From contig NC_058046.1 of assembly GCF_020085105.1 (NCBI RefSeq), positions 17,136,675 through 17,200,674 on the forward strand: a DNA stretch of 64,000 nt, read 5' to 3'. Positions 36,548-49,246 of the stretch are shown here, one piece after another. Made by a program: the position numbers and the translations under genes. The notes under the pieces are model-generated. The model saw nothing but the letters and a program-made list of their open reading frames with translations. It had not been told where the DNA came from and ran no database searches. Position 1 is the stretch's first letter; each line of letters opens with the position of its first letter. The DNA comes from Siniperca chuatsi (lineage: Eukaryota; Chordata; Actinopteri; Centrarchiformes; Sinipercidae).

Positions 36548-37770
36548 CTGAAATGCAACAAGAAATTGTACAGCTATTGGTAAAGAACATGTTCAAACAT
36601 CTGTTTATTTTACAACCCTTTCACGTTTTCAAGTTTGAACTAGCCCTTTGGATGTAGAGAGGTTTGGTGTGGTGGTACGATGTAGTTTCTTATCTGAATC
36701 ACAGCTGTTCTACAGTACCATGCTGCCCACACCCGCAGCATTAGGTCAGCTGTAATGACAGAGTAAAGAGACAGGAGCTGGAAGCGCCACAAACTTCTCT
36801 GTCAAGATTCTAATAACTTTTCCACAATCTTGGTAGACAGCAAAGACACTTCGCTATGGTTTGGGGGGCTGTGTGTTTATGGTTTGTGATTGGACAACAG
36901 AGTGAGTTGACATTAAGGTCTTGGCCCCAGCTCACTCAAGTTGTTAATGATAATCTAATCAAGTAGACAAGCAATCAAAAGCTGAAAAAAATACAGTTGC
37001 TGCATTCGAAACCTGTATCAAGCTATTCTTGACTGAATCAAAGCCAATAACGAAGCCTCTTTTTGAAACTGCATAATAAAAACACAACTAAGGCTCACCA
37101 CAGGCTGAGACAGAATTATGAAATACTTACATGTTTCTCCATTCTGGTTTGTCAGGAGTGTTTGGTTGTCAGCTTCTGAAGGAAAAAATCAACACGCCAA
37201 ATTAACATCAATTAACATTTGTTACTTGAGCTATTAAACATTTGGTGTAAAAAGCAAAAAAAAAAAACATACTTTTTCTCTTACCTGTAGTGCTATTTAT
37301 CCATCTAGATTGTTTTGGTGTGAGTTGCAGAGTTTTGGAGATATTGGCCGTAGAGATGTTTTTTGAATATAATGGAACTATATGGCAGTCGGCTTGTGGT
37401 GCTCAAAGTGGAAAAAAATACATTTGAAAAACTCAACAGCATTGTCTCTTTCCAGAAATCATAACCCGGTTACTCAAGATAATCCACAGACCTTGTTGTG
37501 AGCAGTTTTATGTAGGAACTATAGGTAGAAAGAAAATAGTTCCTTCCTTTTTAATTTGGGAGTGAATTGTCCCTTTAATCGACTAATCATTTCAGTTCTA
37601 ATCAAATCAAATTAATGATTTCAACTAACTGTAATTAAAATCTTTACCATCTTTACCATCTACTGCACACACATGGCTTTTCATAAAAAACATATTTCAT
37701 CCTAGTTCTCCAATCCAATAGAACACCACCAAATTACTACACTACACCAACTACTGTATGAGAGTCAGTG

Positions 37771-38380
37771 TCAGTGGGGGTCCCGGGCCTTGTTGATGAG
37801 GCCAGCTACAGATGGAAAGAAACAGTTTTTGTGGCATGAGGTTTTAGTCCTGATGGACCGCAGCCTCCTGCTGGACGGGAGTGTGTGAAACAGTTTGTGT
37901 CCAGGATGGGAGGGGTCAGCCACAATCTTTCCTGCTCGCCTCAGAGTCCTGGATGTGTACAGGTCCTGGAGGGAAGGTAGACTGCAGCAAATCACCTTCT
38001 CTGCCGAGTAAATGATACGCTGCAGTCTGCCTTTGTCCTTGACAGCGGTGGCAGCGTACCAGATGGTGATGGAGGAGGTGAGGATGGACTCGATGATGGT
38101 GGTGTAGAAGTGCACCATCATTGTCTTTGGCAGGTTGAATTTCTTCAATTGCCGCAGGAAGTACATCCTCTGTTGGGCTTTCTTGGTGAGGGAGCTGATG
38201 TTCACTTGAGGGCCTGGGTGATGATGGTGACCAGGAAGCCGAAGGACTCCACAGTGTCGGCAGTAGAGTCACACAGGATGATGGGGGCGGGTGGGGCTGG
38301 GCTCTTTCCACAACCATCTCCACTGTCTTAAGAGCATTGAGCTCTGAGTTGTTCTGATTGCACTGCATTTTGAAATTCAA
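37771..38380 (-). mobile_element. L2/CR1-type LINE remnant, 3' end of reverse transcriptase ORF
   Basis: The frame at 38205-37771 contains LTKKAQQRMYFLRQLKKFNL, FYTTIIESILTSSITIWY and LQRIIYSAEKVI, the characteristic C-terminal stretch of fish L2-like non-LTR retrotransposon polyproteins. The preceding part continues in another frame (38380 to about 38200: ELNALKTVEMVVE), so the ORF is frameshifted as well as 5'-truncated. It lies between array gene 2 and the decayed arrestin copy and is not functional. Confidence 0.85.
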
Positions 38381-39703
38381 TGAGGAAAGTAAAAGACACC
38401 CTTCACCAGCTCTCTCTTGAACATTAAGGTCAGTGAAACTTATATTAGCTTACTCTCCTATGAACTATGATCACAACCAGCATGGGATTCATTCAGGTTA
38501 TATTTTCCAGTGGAAAGAAAATATATACGTCAAATATTCAGGCTCATTGATAACAATAGTTTGGCAACATCTTGTCCCTGAAGATTTATCTCTTGGTTTG
38601 GATGATTCATACTGTTGTTGTTAATGTACGTACAATATTTATGAACGATTGTAAATGAGAGTAGTTTGTGGATCCACAGGGGTGCCTTAGCTCCCCAGCA
38701 TAATGTGCATTTGTTATTATTCCATTTGTGATTTTTACCATAAATCCATTTCTACAATGAGATATTGTATTGTACATTATATGATTGTGGGATTAAAAAG
38801 TATGCTATGCAGCTCTTTTGCTCTTTTAGTACTTCCTTTTCATTTTCATTCATTCCCTTTCATCTTTGAACTCCTGTTAGTCAGATTCTCTTTCTTTTTC
38901 TATGGTATTGATTTACATATAGCAGGTGGCCAAGAGATTAGATTCCACATTTAGAAATCCATCTGTTACAAAGTTATCATTGTTTTCAAAGTACACATTG
39001 GTCATGTTAGTCTTCTTTTGTCAGACAGATAGAGGAAATGGACATGGAAAGAATGAAAACTACATTTTCTCTATGTGGTCTCTTGAATAAGGTATTTTAT
39101 TAAGGGCCTATAGATCATGCTTATTTGTATTTATTGTTTATTTAAAAGAAGCAAGCATAGCCAAAGCCATATTCTTTATGACATAATTTACAACATTTCA
39201 TTATTCATCATTAAACACAACACCATGAGATCAAATTCATTTACAGGTACTGGAAATCAAATCAGTGATACAAGGGGTACTACAAGGAGTAATCATTGAG
39301 AGGACTAACAAGCTTCAACCCATTCTCTAGTATTGATTTCTATTTAAAAACTACACAAGATCCAGTCCTACAAACATTACTGTAACACTGTAAGGTAATG
39401 TAGATAACTGTAATACTTGACTTGCTGCTGAAATGCTTGTTAGAGTAGTTTATCATCCCTGTTAGTGACTCATGGAGTATTCAAGGTACAGTTTTCTGCT
39501 TTTTAGCCCCTAAAACAATCAACTCCCTTCATTCCTACTCTTAAGATTCTTATAATTATCCTAAATATTTTAGAACAGACAAGTCTGCTCAGTTAAACAC
39601 TAGTTTAATACTTTTTAGTGGTAGTTCCTAAGTTACAGTCATGTGCCATACTGTGAATTACAAAAGAGTGTGCCCTGTGCCTTCCAAATCTATATTTGAG
39701 CTT

Positions 39704-42700
39704 CTAGGATTTTCCATGGAAATCAGTCAAGGAGGGATACATCCCATATGTCCCATAGGGTAGAGGTGGAGCAGAAGGTCCCGAGGCTGTTGGGTTTTGT
39801 TGGAAGCCAGTCCCTCCTGGCATGTCTGAGTTTGCAAATGCTTCAAATCCATAGGAAGAATAAGCAGGCGGATGCTCCCAATCAGACCCCTGTGAAGCGG
39901 GCAGGATGACTATGGGGAACTTGATCTCGGGGTCTGAAGCATACTTGACATCCAGATAGACCTGTGGCGGAGAAATAGTCAGCACTTATCATAATGATCA
40001 TGCAGCCCTGTTGACATACAGTAAATACCTACACGCGTGTTTTGGGAAGAGAGATACACACCCTGAGCCTGTACTCTGCTTTGATGATGTTGCAGTTTAA
40101 GATGGACACACACGTGGTGGGAGGGATGGTGATGGTCCTGGTGACAGTCTGGCCTGCAGAAGGTGGGATGATGTCGCCCACCTCTTTCAGGATGTCTTTG
40201 GTTTCGACTCTCCTCTTCCCCTTTGCAAAGTAACTGTACTTCTTATACAAACAGTACTTGGGCTTAATATCACGAGATGATTTGTTCTGAATGGAGGCCA
40301 CAATCTTTAAGCCTTCCCCTGCAAAGCAGAGCAGCACTTAATATATGATGGTTGTAATCGCAAAACATACTCTAAAATAGAATTAGGTAGGTTGATACCT
40401 ACACGTGAGGGATAGACAGCAATAATCTAAGACTGCATATAATATATGTAATTTGCTGAGCATAACGATATTACAAAAGTAAAGTCTGCTCTTTACACCT
40501 GCATAAGTTGTAGCACATGAAAAATTAAAGCCACTTTATTATTTGACTTTACAGCATGAAGGTACATGCAATGTACTCGAATTGTCTCTCATATTGTTAC
40601 AGTATTCAACTCATGTCTCTTATTCTGTTACTTTATCAGTCTCTGGAACTAAATCCCAAATTAGAAACCTGAATTTTAAAGATTTTAAATTTTATCCAAA
40701 ATTTCAATACAGTAATAATCACTTTAAAGTTAGTCTATATAACTTTTGCTGAACAGCAGCCTCTTCAGCTACTAGTAGTAATATGGAATAATGACAAATG
40801 CAGTAGACAAAGGTTACAAAGTCTGCATACTGACTCGGTAATGTCTGTTATACAACAATCTTCAACATCTATCTTAACTTTGCTAACATTTGCTTACATT
40901 AGCCACCATAAGATACTGGTCATACCAGATCATTTAAAGCTGTAGCAGCAAAACGCCTGAATGGAGCAAAGGTGCGTTTTAATGCTTATGAATTCAACGT
41001 TTCATTTGTAAGACAATTAACGTACTATTTCTTCTTTCAAAATGTATATTGTCTAGCTTTAAATTTAAACCCACCCAATTATTTTCAAATTACATTTTGG
41101 ACATTGTTTGGTGTGAAGGAGCAGTCCCTCTAACCTACACAACATATTTGGATTATCAGAATCAGAATCAGAAATACTTTATTGATCGCCGAGGGTAAAC
41201 TCTTTCGTTATCTCTCTTCCATTACTATTGCCACGTCTCATTTGTTCTTGTCTTATCTTTAGACCATAAAAAAGTTCCAAGAGCAAAGGGACTTTGAGCT
41301 ACACATGGTTCAACTGCAAGGAGTTTTGTTTTTTTTACTGTAACCCACTGTTAAGATAATCTGTGGAGTCAATGTATATTTGAACAATTTTAGATCACAC
41401 ATGATCTAAAATTACCTTGGTGGAAGCCTTTACGCTCAATGTTTACATCCATGCCTACTGTTCCTGATGTAAAGAGCTTCATTTTCTTATCAGTGCTACC
41501 GTGCTGTGGAGTCTGACAGGAAAATGACAAATTAATTAGAGATAGTGTAACTTCTCATAACTGCAGCAGTGTCAAAGTTAAACAGGAAACACATTGAACG
41601 TGTGTGTGTGTGTGTGTGTGTACCATCAGTAACGGATCACTGTTTAGGTTTCCTTTGTGGATGAGGGTAAACTGCGCCTTAGCTTTGCTGTCTACTCTCA
41701 TTGACCTGCTCAGATTTGCCTCCAGTTTGTATACGATCTTTCCCCATGATCCTTTGAAGGAGGACGGCAGGTCTCTGCAAGATGTGACAACACAATGTGC
41801 AAAACAGACTGCACAAGTGACAGTAATACTCTTTCAGTAGCATTATACAGTATTTAGATTGTCTAAGGTTGATATCCACAAAGAATCAAGAGGAACTACA
41901 TTTTATAGCTACCCATGTCATGTGGAAATAAAGGTTATATTATGATAGATGCTTGTTTATAATAAAAAATAAAGAACAAACTCAAATATGTTTATTTTTA
42001 AAGACATTGGTAAAATTATAATATTTGTTTAGAGTAAACTCACTGTGCTGGGATCTGAAAGGTGAATGGGTAGACATGGCAGCCCTGGCCAACAATATTA
42101 TTGCCTGAAAGGAAATATAGTTATAACTGTATGTAATGTGGCTTCCATCACTGATTATAGCAAGGTTTGTTAATCAGACCACAAATGAATACATTTCTAA
42201 CTCTTAGACTAGAAATTGCCCACTTGTAATGGTAAAAGTGTTGAAGCAGGAAGACAAAAGTGGGAGAAAATTTAAGAACAAACTTCCTATTATAACCTGT
42301 GTTTGCTATCAGTGTGAATGGGTCAGAAACACACAAATATCTCATCAAACCTGAGGGTTTTGATTTTTCTAAATCCTGCAGTATGTACAGTATATTTAAA
42401 TGCAAATTGTGGGATTTATTTAACCTCTTGTATATCCTCAAATCTCACTAGTGAAAATAACCACAAAAGGATGGTGTGTGTCATGTTGTATGTGCAAATA
42501 CGCTTAATGCAGGATAAAAAGCTTTTAGCGGTGATTTTTAAAACAAAAGACAAAAAATGAAAAAATGTTTCAGCTCACTTACCCTGGCCCTCCAGAATGA
42601 TAAATTGCTTGATGGTGAAGTACTTCTCTTTGTTATGGTATGTTACGACTGTTTTTCCATAATGTTCAGTCCATGTGACTTCTGCTTTTCCCTTCATCGT

Positions 42701-42838
42701 CACACAGATTGAATCTATGTTGCAGTCTTTTGCTAGTTCTAATGTAATTTGTCCTGTAAGACAATCACCACTGGTGAAAATATTGTTTTTGTTTATGGGA
42801 AAATATCCCACTGAAAAGCTCTTAATATTATTTGACAT
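39704..42838 (-). CDS. ARRDC3-like alpha-arrestin, array gene 2 (359 aa, PPAY and PPLPY tail)
   Basis: Six exons: 42583-42838, 42044-42104, 41624-41774, 41416-41512, 40062-40318, 39704-39961; GT-AG throughout, total 360 codons with TAG. The start MSNNIKSFSVGYFPIN is chosen by alignment with sister genes; the in-frame ATG 13 codons upstream is unlikely. The N lobe contains GDCLTGQITLELAKDC, KGKAEVTWTEHY, HVYPFTFQIPAQDLPSSFKG and KIVYKLEANLSRSMRV; the C lobe contains GTVGMDVNIERKGFHQGEGL and NCNIIKAEYRLR. The tail after YASDPEIKFPIVILPAS has PPAY near residues 305-308 and PPLPY near 339-343, so it is a good candidate NEDD4-ligase adaptor. The exon 3 donor (GTACACAC) runs straight into a (CA)n microsatellite (41600-41622). 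Confidence 0.9.
41156..41215. repeat. LINE-type 3' tail fragment in intron 4 of array gene 2
   Basis: The string 'cagaatcagaatcagaaat' followed by 'actttattgatcgccgaggg' and 'ctctttcgtt' resembles the conserved 3' tail shared by many fish non-LTR retrotransposons. No coding part remains. Confidence 0.5.
41600..41622. repeat. (TG)n microsatellite abutting a splice donor
   Basis: A TG run on the plus strand. On the coding minus strand intron 3 of array gene 2 begins GTACACAC, so the repeat starts at intron position +3 and overlaps the donor consensus. Confidence 0.9.
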
Positions 42839-42839
42839 G

Positions 42840-44952
42840 ATATACTGTGTGACCGCTAAGCAAAGCTGTGAGTACAAGGCAAGTGCCAGGTGAGATAGTG
42901 GGGACAGAGATTTTTGTTGTGCGGTGTGTGTCTACATGCAGATAGACACTTTGGTTTTGGTAATAATTAAACCACAATACTTCAATAAATCTTGCTTACT
43001 GGTTAGAACCAGGGTGGTAGATGCTAAACGAAGAATTATTGGCTCTAAGAATATAAAATGTTACTTTGGGGGTAAATTGAATATTATTTCTTGCATAAAT
43101 CAATGCTGTGGTTAAATAACACCATTTAACGAATGAGCTCATTCTGTGTGTTAGTGCTGGCAGCATTGTGGGTTTGTCTAACACCTGTCAAATACATCAC
43201 AAGCAGGGATCATGTGAGCTAAACATTGCACTGGAAATAATGAGTATGTGGAATCTGGGAAAAGTGCATCAGTACGCCTGGGTTGTGTCTACAGGTGTGA
43301 GGATAAACATCCTTGAAAGCACCCGAATGTTGATGTGAATCTATATTTTTACAGAAATGTGTGTAAGAATCCCTTACCATCTTTAAATGTTATTCTGGTA
43401 AGCAGTTCTTAGGAAGAGTAAGACATTATTTATATTTGACCTTTCAAAACCAGGATTACTAAATACTTCATAGTTACAAAAAATTACAAATAAATAAATA
43501 ATTACAACAAACACATTTTATTGCCATTTGTGTCAGTGCCCTAAATCATGACTTGGTTTATTATATTACAGCTGAGTATAGTACAATAAATAATTTAATG
43601 TGATAGTCCACAGCCTGTCACCTTACACACGTGATAGCAATTTTATCATCAATTGTGAAATATGTGTGATAGTGGTAGTCAGCTTTCAGCTCTCATTTGA
43701 CAGGTTTGTGGCATTTTGTCAAAAAGGGGGGGAGGAAGGTACAGAGAGTGAAGCATGATGAGCAAAGCCTCCAACTAAGGTAGCTCCTCACACTGTAACC
43801 CTGTGCGTTGCTGCCCCCTATAGCAAACCAGATGGACTGCACCATATTTGCAACCAAGACAGTTGTAAAAAGGGCAAAAATAAAAAGTTGTTTTTTTTTA
43901 ATCTGGTAACCCTTGGACAAAAAAACGTTAAGAAAAAAAACATCTTGATGCAAAACAAAATTTAATTTCACTTCATCTAGAGATTACATGTTTATCCTAC
44001 TGCAATGCTAAGACAAAGGTGAATACTTAAAAGTCCATCTTACAGAAAGACAATGAGTCTCAGTGCATTGTGACACAATAATATGACACACCCAAGACCT
44101 GAGAGATCAGAGGGAAGGCAGCAAAAGCAGGGTTTTTCTGGAGAGTTGGGACATGTTCACTTTAAATAGTGGCATTTCCAACTGACATAAACCAGCTTTT
44201 CAGGCACACAGACAACAGTAAATAGCTGATGCAGTCAAAACACCTTCAGCTCTGATGGACCCACTGTTTTGGCTACAACACATGGCACAAATATGACGGT
44301 GAGACAGTGAAGGGTTTACGTACATTTACTTTAAATGTAGCATAAAATTATTGACACCCAGTTCAGTTGGTGACAGGAAGAGGGCCCAGAGGTGAGAGAG
44401 ACTGTCCGAAAAAAAGAGGCACTGAGGTTAAAGCCTGGCAACAGCTAAAGCTAGTCCGTATGCTCACCAAATATGGCTATAGTAAGCATAAGAGCTAAAT
44501 TCCAATACTGGAAATTTGTTTCATATATTAAACAAACACATACAAAATTAGCATTTTCACATTGCAGCAATATGAAAGAAGCAGCCTGAGATGATGTGAA
44601 CCTACATTTGAATCAAATAATGAAACTTCTGTAAAGTCAAAAGTCTGTAAATGGGTTAGATGTACAGAGCTACTCTCAACTATTAGAAACCAAAAAACAG
44701 CCAGTGACCTGAAGTTAGTGAATATTAACATACTGGCTCCCTTAAGAGTGAGTGCCAGCTGAATAGACGGCTTTCCTCCAGGAAATTAAGCTGATGGTGT
44801 TCTCAATGACACATAATTAGGCTTAAAAGAGGGAATTTAGTTTACACGGTTGCAGCGTTTTCTCTGCTGAAGAGAGCAAAAAAGTAATTTGGTGCAAGGT
44901 ACTGAATCAGTTCAGCCGAGCATTCAGCTGTTTGCATGGTAGGTCTTTGTCG

Positions 44953-44989
<37 letters not shown>

Positions 44990-46331
44990 TTAGAGCACAT
45001 TTACCCTTACTGTGCCCAAACTTCTAATTTATAGAGTAAAATACTTCTCTAAATCGTTTACTTACAAAACAGTATGTACATGACAACAATTAATATGTTA
45101 AAAAGACATGAAAAAATAAAAACATAAACTTATACAATCATATACAATAATACATTCCAAATGACTTTTTTCATTTAATTTACAATAGGTCAAGGAAGGT
45201 TCTTGATATTATATTTTTTAGGACTATCTGAGACAACCCCTTGAAGCTGTGATTTTACATAAAGTAACATATTTTCCATTTAGGCAAGAACAGGAAAATC
45301 TTATCTGAATGTTAACAGTGTACAATGGAATGTCGATAATAATATCTTTGGTATGATGTAAGCGGTAATAAACTTCAAACTGTAACACATCTTTTCCCCC
45401 ATGCTTCAATCTACTCAATCGTACACTGAAACAAACTAGATTTCCTATAGATGTCTACAATAATCCATATTGAATACTGCATAGATAAAACACACAATCA
45501 GAAAATTGAATGACAGCTTGTCAGTGGCAGTATGATGCTATAAGGCAGTTTCCACAAAGCAAGCTTTGCGTCTTTGATTTATATTTAATATATTAAAGAG
45601 TAATTTGCTGTAAAAAAAACAAAAACAAAATAGCTTATATACTTATAAATCTGACATGACATTTTTAAGTTTTCTCCATTACGTTGATATGCTGACATAG
45701 ATGCAATTTCTTGTTTAAGGAAGACTTTCTACATTATTGAAATTTAAACTTTTCACTGACAACATAATACAGGTATTAAAAAGCTGACAAAACCAAGTGA
45801 CAATACGGGGGGACCATGTTTAAAGAGAGTGACAGTTTGCAGTTACAGTTCTGAGTTACTGTTATTTGCTTTGTAACAGTAAATATGGAATTAATTTACA
45901 CTGTTGAGGGTACAATAATAAAATAAAGCAAGGCAAGAAAGCATAATGCCTGCAGTGGTAAATATTAAAACACGCGGAGATATGGAAAAGATCAAGTAGT
46001 ACACAATAAAATAGATAGAGATAGAGTTTGACTGTGGGAAGACTAGAATTAGCTGAACTGAAGAGTACTAAAATGAGCAAAAGAGATGAAGAGACATCTT
46101 TAAAAGTGTAATTAAACATACAATAGTGATGTTTCAATGTGTGTTGAGCTGTAAAAATTTAATGCTCAGTGGTAGAGGGCAGGTGAGCCTGATACAAAAA
46201 CCCTGAGAAATAAGGCTCTCCCAGTAACAAGTCAGACTGAGAAATTACAATATGCTGTCAAACTGAAAAGCATCCCACCATCATGTAATATTAGATACAT
46301 CTGAAACAATTCAAGATGTTCACGCATTTAC
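42840..46331. other. Intergenic stretch between array genes 1 and 2
   Basis: AT-rich sequence with no recognised exon. It includes a (TCA/ATC)n microsatellite at about 44952-44989. It should hold the promoter of array gene 2 at its left side and the 3' UTR of array gene 1 at its right side, but neither boundary can be fixed. Confidence 0.5.
44952..44989. repeat. (ATC)n trinucleotide microsatellite
   Basis: About twelve perfect ATC units. Confidence 0.95.
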
Positions 46332-48606
46332 TCACAAATAAGGAGGGGGATGAGTGTTTACAGGGGTGTCACACAGGATGATGGGAAACAGCACCGTAAG
46401 GTCAGGGGAAGCTGTTACACTAAGGCTCACCTATGGGAGACACAAGAAAACAAGATACACAGACTTGAAATTCATCATGAGGCTGTATTAAAGAACTGGT
46501 TGATAATCCAAATTCTAAACTAACATCAGGTTTAGATGCATTTAAAGTAGCAAGTTAAAGCTCTCTGAACAAGTGAATGGTTTCTTCCAGCATCTTATAG
46601 CTTCCGCACTATCAGAGTCTGTCGTTGGTACCAACCTCAATAAAGTACTCAACGTCCATGATGCTGCAGTTAGAGATGCTGAGCGATGCAGACAAGGGAA
46701 TAGTGAGCATGATCACTGTGTGCACGTCAGAGGTGTGAGCACTGACGAGCTGGCCAGTCACTGACGCAAAGCTTTTGAAAATCATCCTCTTGTGGGCCTT
46801 GTTGTGGGTGTAGAAAACCTGTTTCTGTTGCAGTCTCACCTTCGGAGTAGCTCTTTGAGATGAAGCGTTCCTAAAGTAGCAAATGATTTTCACAGTTTCT
46901 CCTGGAGGAAGCACACACACAGTGTTTGGATGTGGTTATTTTAATACAAATTTTCAAGCTTGATGATAATTTCATTTTACAGATGGGTGGGTGGATGGAT
47001 ACAGTACCAGGGATGAAGGCTTTCTTCTCTACACTGACTGTCATTGTGATGGGACCCGAGGCACACCACAGGCAGCACAGTGTCATGTTGTTGGAGCCTG
47101 AGAGAGGAGCCTGCAGAAAAACAACACCGAGACAGTGGCGCAGCAGTTTAAATTTAATCAGTTTATTTCTTATCTCATAAAATAGCTATTAAAGCAAGTC
47201 TTGTCTGGGCAATGCAGGTAACCGCCCCAGGACTCAAGATCTCCAGGAGCCCAGAGAGCTCCAGGCTTACTGCTGCTTTGTTCCAAATCCATACTACATA
47301 CTAAATGTATACAGTATATATATATTACATTTCCTTTGTGCATTGCATTGTGGGACAATAGTGTCCTCATCAACAACACACGCAACGAGACCTTGTCTTG
47401 AAAAAGGTTTGTGTCAAAATCTAGTTTTCAGACTTTAATTGTTTCAGTGGTATGCTTACATGTTTCCTGAATTATTGTATTCAATCAGATTATACAGCAA
47501 ACCTGGGGCCAAGTAGAACTCCAGTATAGAGAGACTGCTCACACCACCCAGAGAATGGGAAGAACATGGGGGTTAATAAGGACCCAGCAGCTCTTTTTTT
47601 TTTTGCCCTCGGGCCCCCTGGCAGGTTAACATGGTCATGGATCACTTACCCGCAGCTCTGGCTGGTTGGTATCAGTGTGGTTCACGAAGTTCAATTCTGT
47701 CACAAAGTCCTTGGACATATGCCAGGGTCTGTTGATGCCCACTGTCAAGGTGTACGCTATTTGTCCATGAACCCCACGGAAGGCAGATGGGAAGTCTCTG
47801 CATTGATAAAAAAGATTTGTTTTAAAGTGGTAATAATAAGATGCTGATGCAACCTGGAGACAAGACAGACAACAGCAAAAGATTAAAAAGGTTCAACAAG
47901 CTCAAAGAGAAAACTATAACTAAAGTAATAACTAACTATACTTAAAGTATCCAATGACCTGGTGATCACATGGTAGAAAACAATATTGGTGTACCCTGGA
48001 TTTAGTTATCAGTCTTGCTTCTAAATAAATATAGTTTTTATCTCCTTAAAGTTTATGATGATCAGTGCACATCAATATATCTTTATCTAAAGTAGTACCA
48101 TGTGACCCTCAGGGATCTCTGTAACAGAAACAAGAAAAACAAAGACACAAAATCCTTCCCGATATGGAAACTGCTCATACACACCCCTGTGGGAGCTGAC
48201 ATGTAAATGGATACACATGCGTGCCAGGCTGAAATGTTGCTGTCCCACCAGTAGCTGCAAGGGAAAGATAAACTGAGTGTCTCTACTGAACAATGACTGA
48301 TTGTTTGCAGTGCTGCAATGTATCTAAACGGTGCATACCACTGTTTCCTTGCACGATAACGCTTTTTAAGTTAAAGAAGTCCAGTTTTGCCGAGTAGTGT
48401 CTTCGCCTCCTCTCTCTCCCTCCTCCACCGGTGGACCAGTGGACTTTCGCCTTTCCTGTCAGTGCCATCGTTATCGAAGTGATCTTCGTCTCCTTTGTGA
48501 GTTCGAAGGAAATGTGTCCTGTCATTGGGTCGCCACTGGAGAAAGTATTCCTATTATTTAAGACGTTGAAATTGATGTTGAAATTCTTTACCGTCTGCTG
48601 TAACAT
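46332..48606 (-). CDS. ARRDC3-like alpha-arrestin, array gene 1 (317 aa, C-terminal PPPYL)
   Basis: Six exons: 48339-48606, 48185-48254, 47650-47797, 47008-47110, 46636-46901, 46332-46430; GT-AG, total 318 codons with TGA. The start MLQQTVKNFNINFNVLN aligns with the sisters; the in-frame ATG 15 codons upstream is disfavoured. The N lobe shows GDPMTGHISFELTKET, TGKAKVHW, then a basic insert GGGGRERRRR, and HVYPFTCQLP. The C lobe retains TLCCLWCASGPITMTVSVEK, matching the CCW-C-SGPI signature of vertebrate ARRDC2-4 that the other three copies have lost, and NCSIIMDVE-type sequence. The tail is short: after FPIILCDT it ends HPPPYL, so the PPxY (residues 313-316) is one residue from the C terminus. 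This is the most divergent member and perhaps nearest the ancestral form. It is the first gene of the array, with a GC-rich patch upstream. Confidence 0.88.
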
Positions 48607-48774
48607 CGTTGAGACCCAAGTTAAGATTAAAAAAAAATCTTCTGAAAACAAGATATTCTAGTTTTAGAAAAAGTTTCCTTGGTTAATGCTAACGGACAAG
48701 CAGTCACCCATTTAGGTATTAGATGGTTAAAAAAAATAAAAACGGTGCCCCAAACAGTAGCAACAAACAGTGCA

Positions 48775-48900
48775 TTTAACTGATGGCGCAGGCGCAGAAC
48801 AGCGCCGGAAGATGCCCAACCCTGATTTCAGGCGGAGCCAGGGCCCTATGCCCAGCAAGGGGGAGAATCAGCGCGCCGCACAAGACTGACGAAGTGACAA
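48775..48900 (-). promoter_or_regulatory. GC-rich promoter-like patch upstream of array gene 1
   Basis: A local GC- and CpG-rich island in AT-rich surroundings. It contains 'ggcgcaggcgcag', one base from an NRF1-type palindrome, followed by 'gccggaag', an ETS core. It lies about 170-300 bp upstream of the start codon of array gene 1 and could serve that gene or a divergent transcript. No TATA box was seen. Confidence 0.45.
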
Positions 48901-49186
48901 GTAAGTGAATGATATGTGAAATATATTCTGCACATTTCACTGTCATTTCTGTCACATTCCAAAATCTATTAAAACGATTTAAGTTGTCTGATATTAGGCT
49001 ACATACTTCATAGCAACTCACTCCGTAGGCTAGTGCTAGTCTACTTTTCTCTATGATATTAGCTGCAAAATCAAGAAATAGTTGTAATAGTAAAAAATGC
49101 ATTGAAAAGCAATTCAGTTATTATTTAATTACAAAACACATATAGTGACATGTAAACATCAAGCTCTTTGCAATGTATAGGAGTTT

Positions 49187-49246
49187 ATTGTATTACTGTA
49201 TATGCTATTGTATTACTGTATATGCTATTGTATTACTGTATTTACT
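49187..49246. repeat. 20-bp tandem minisatellite, about 3 units
   Basis: The unit 'tattgtattactgtatatgc' is repeated almost perfectly about 2.8 times and decays into 'tatttactgtatta'. Confidence 0.85.

Noticed and set aside
48607-48651. Upstream in-frame ATG for array gene 1
   Set aside because: The extension MFSEDFFLILTWVST has no counterpart in sister genes, which all start at the residue chosen.
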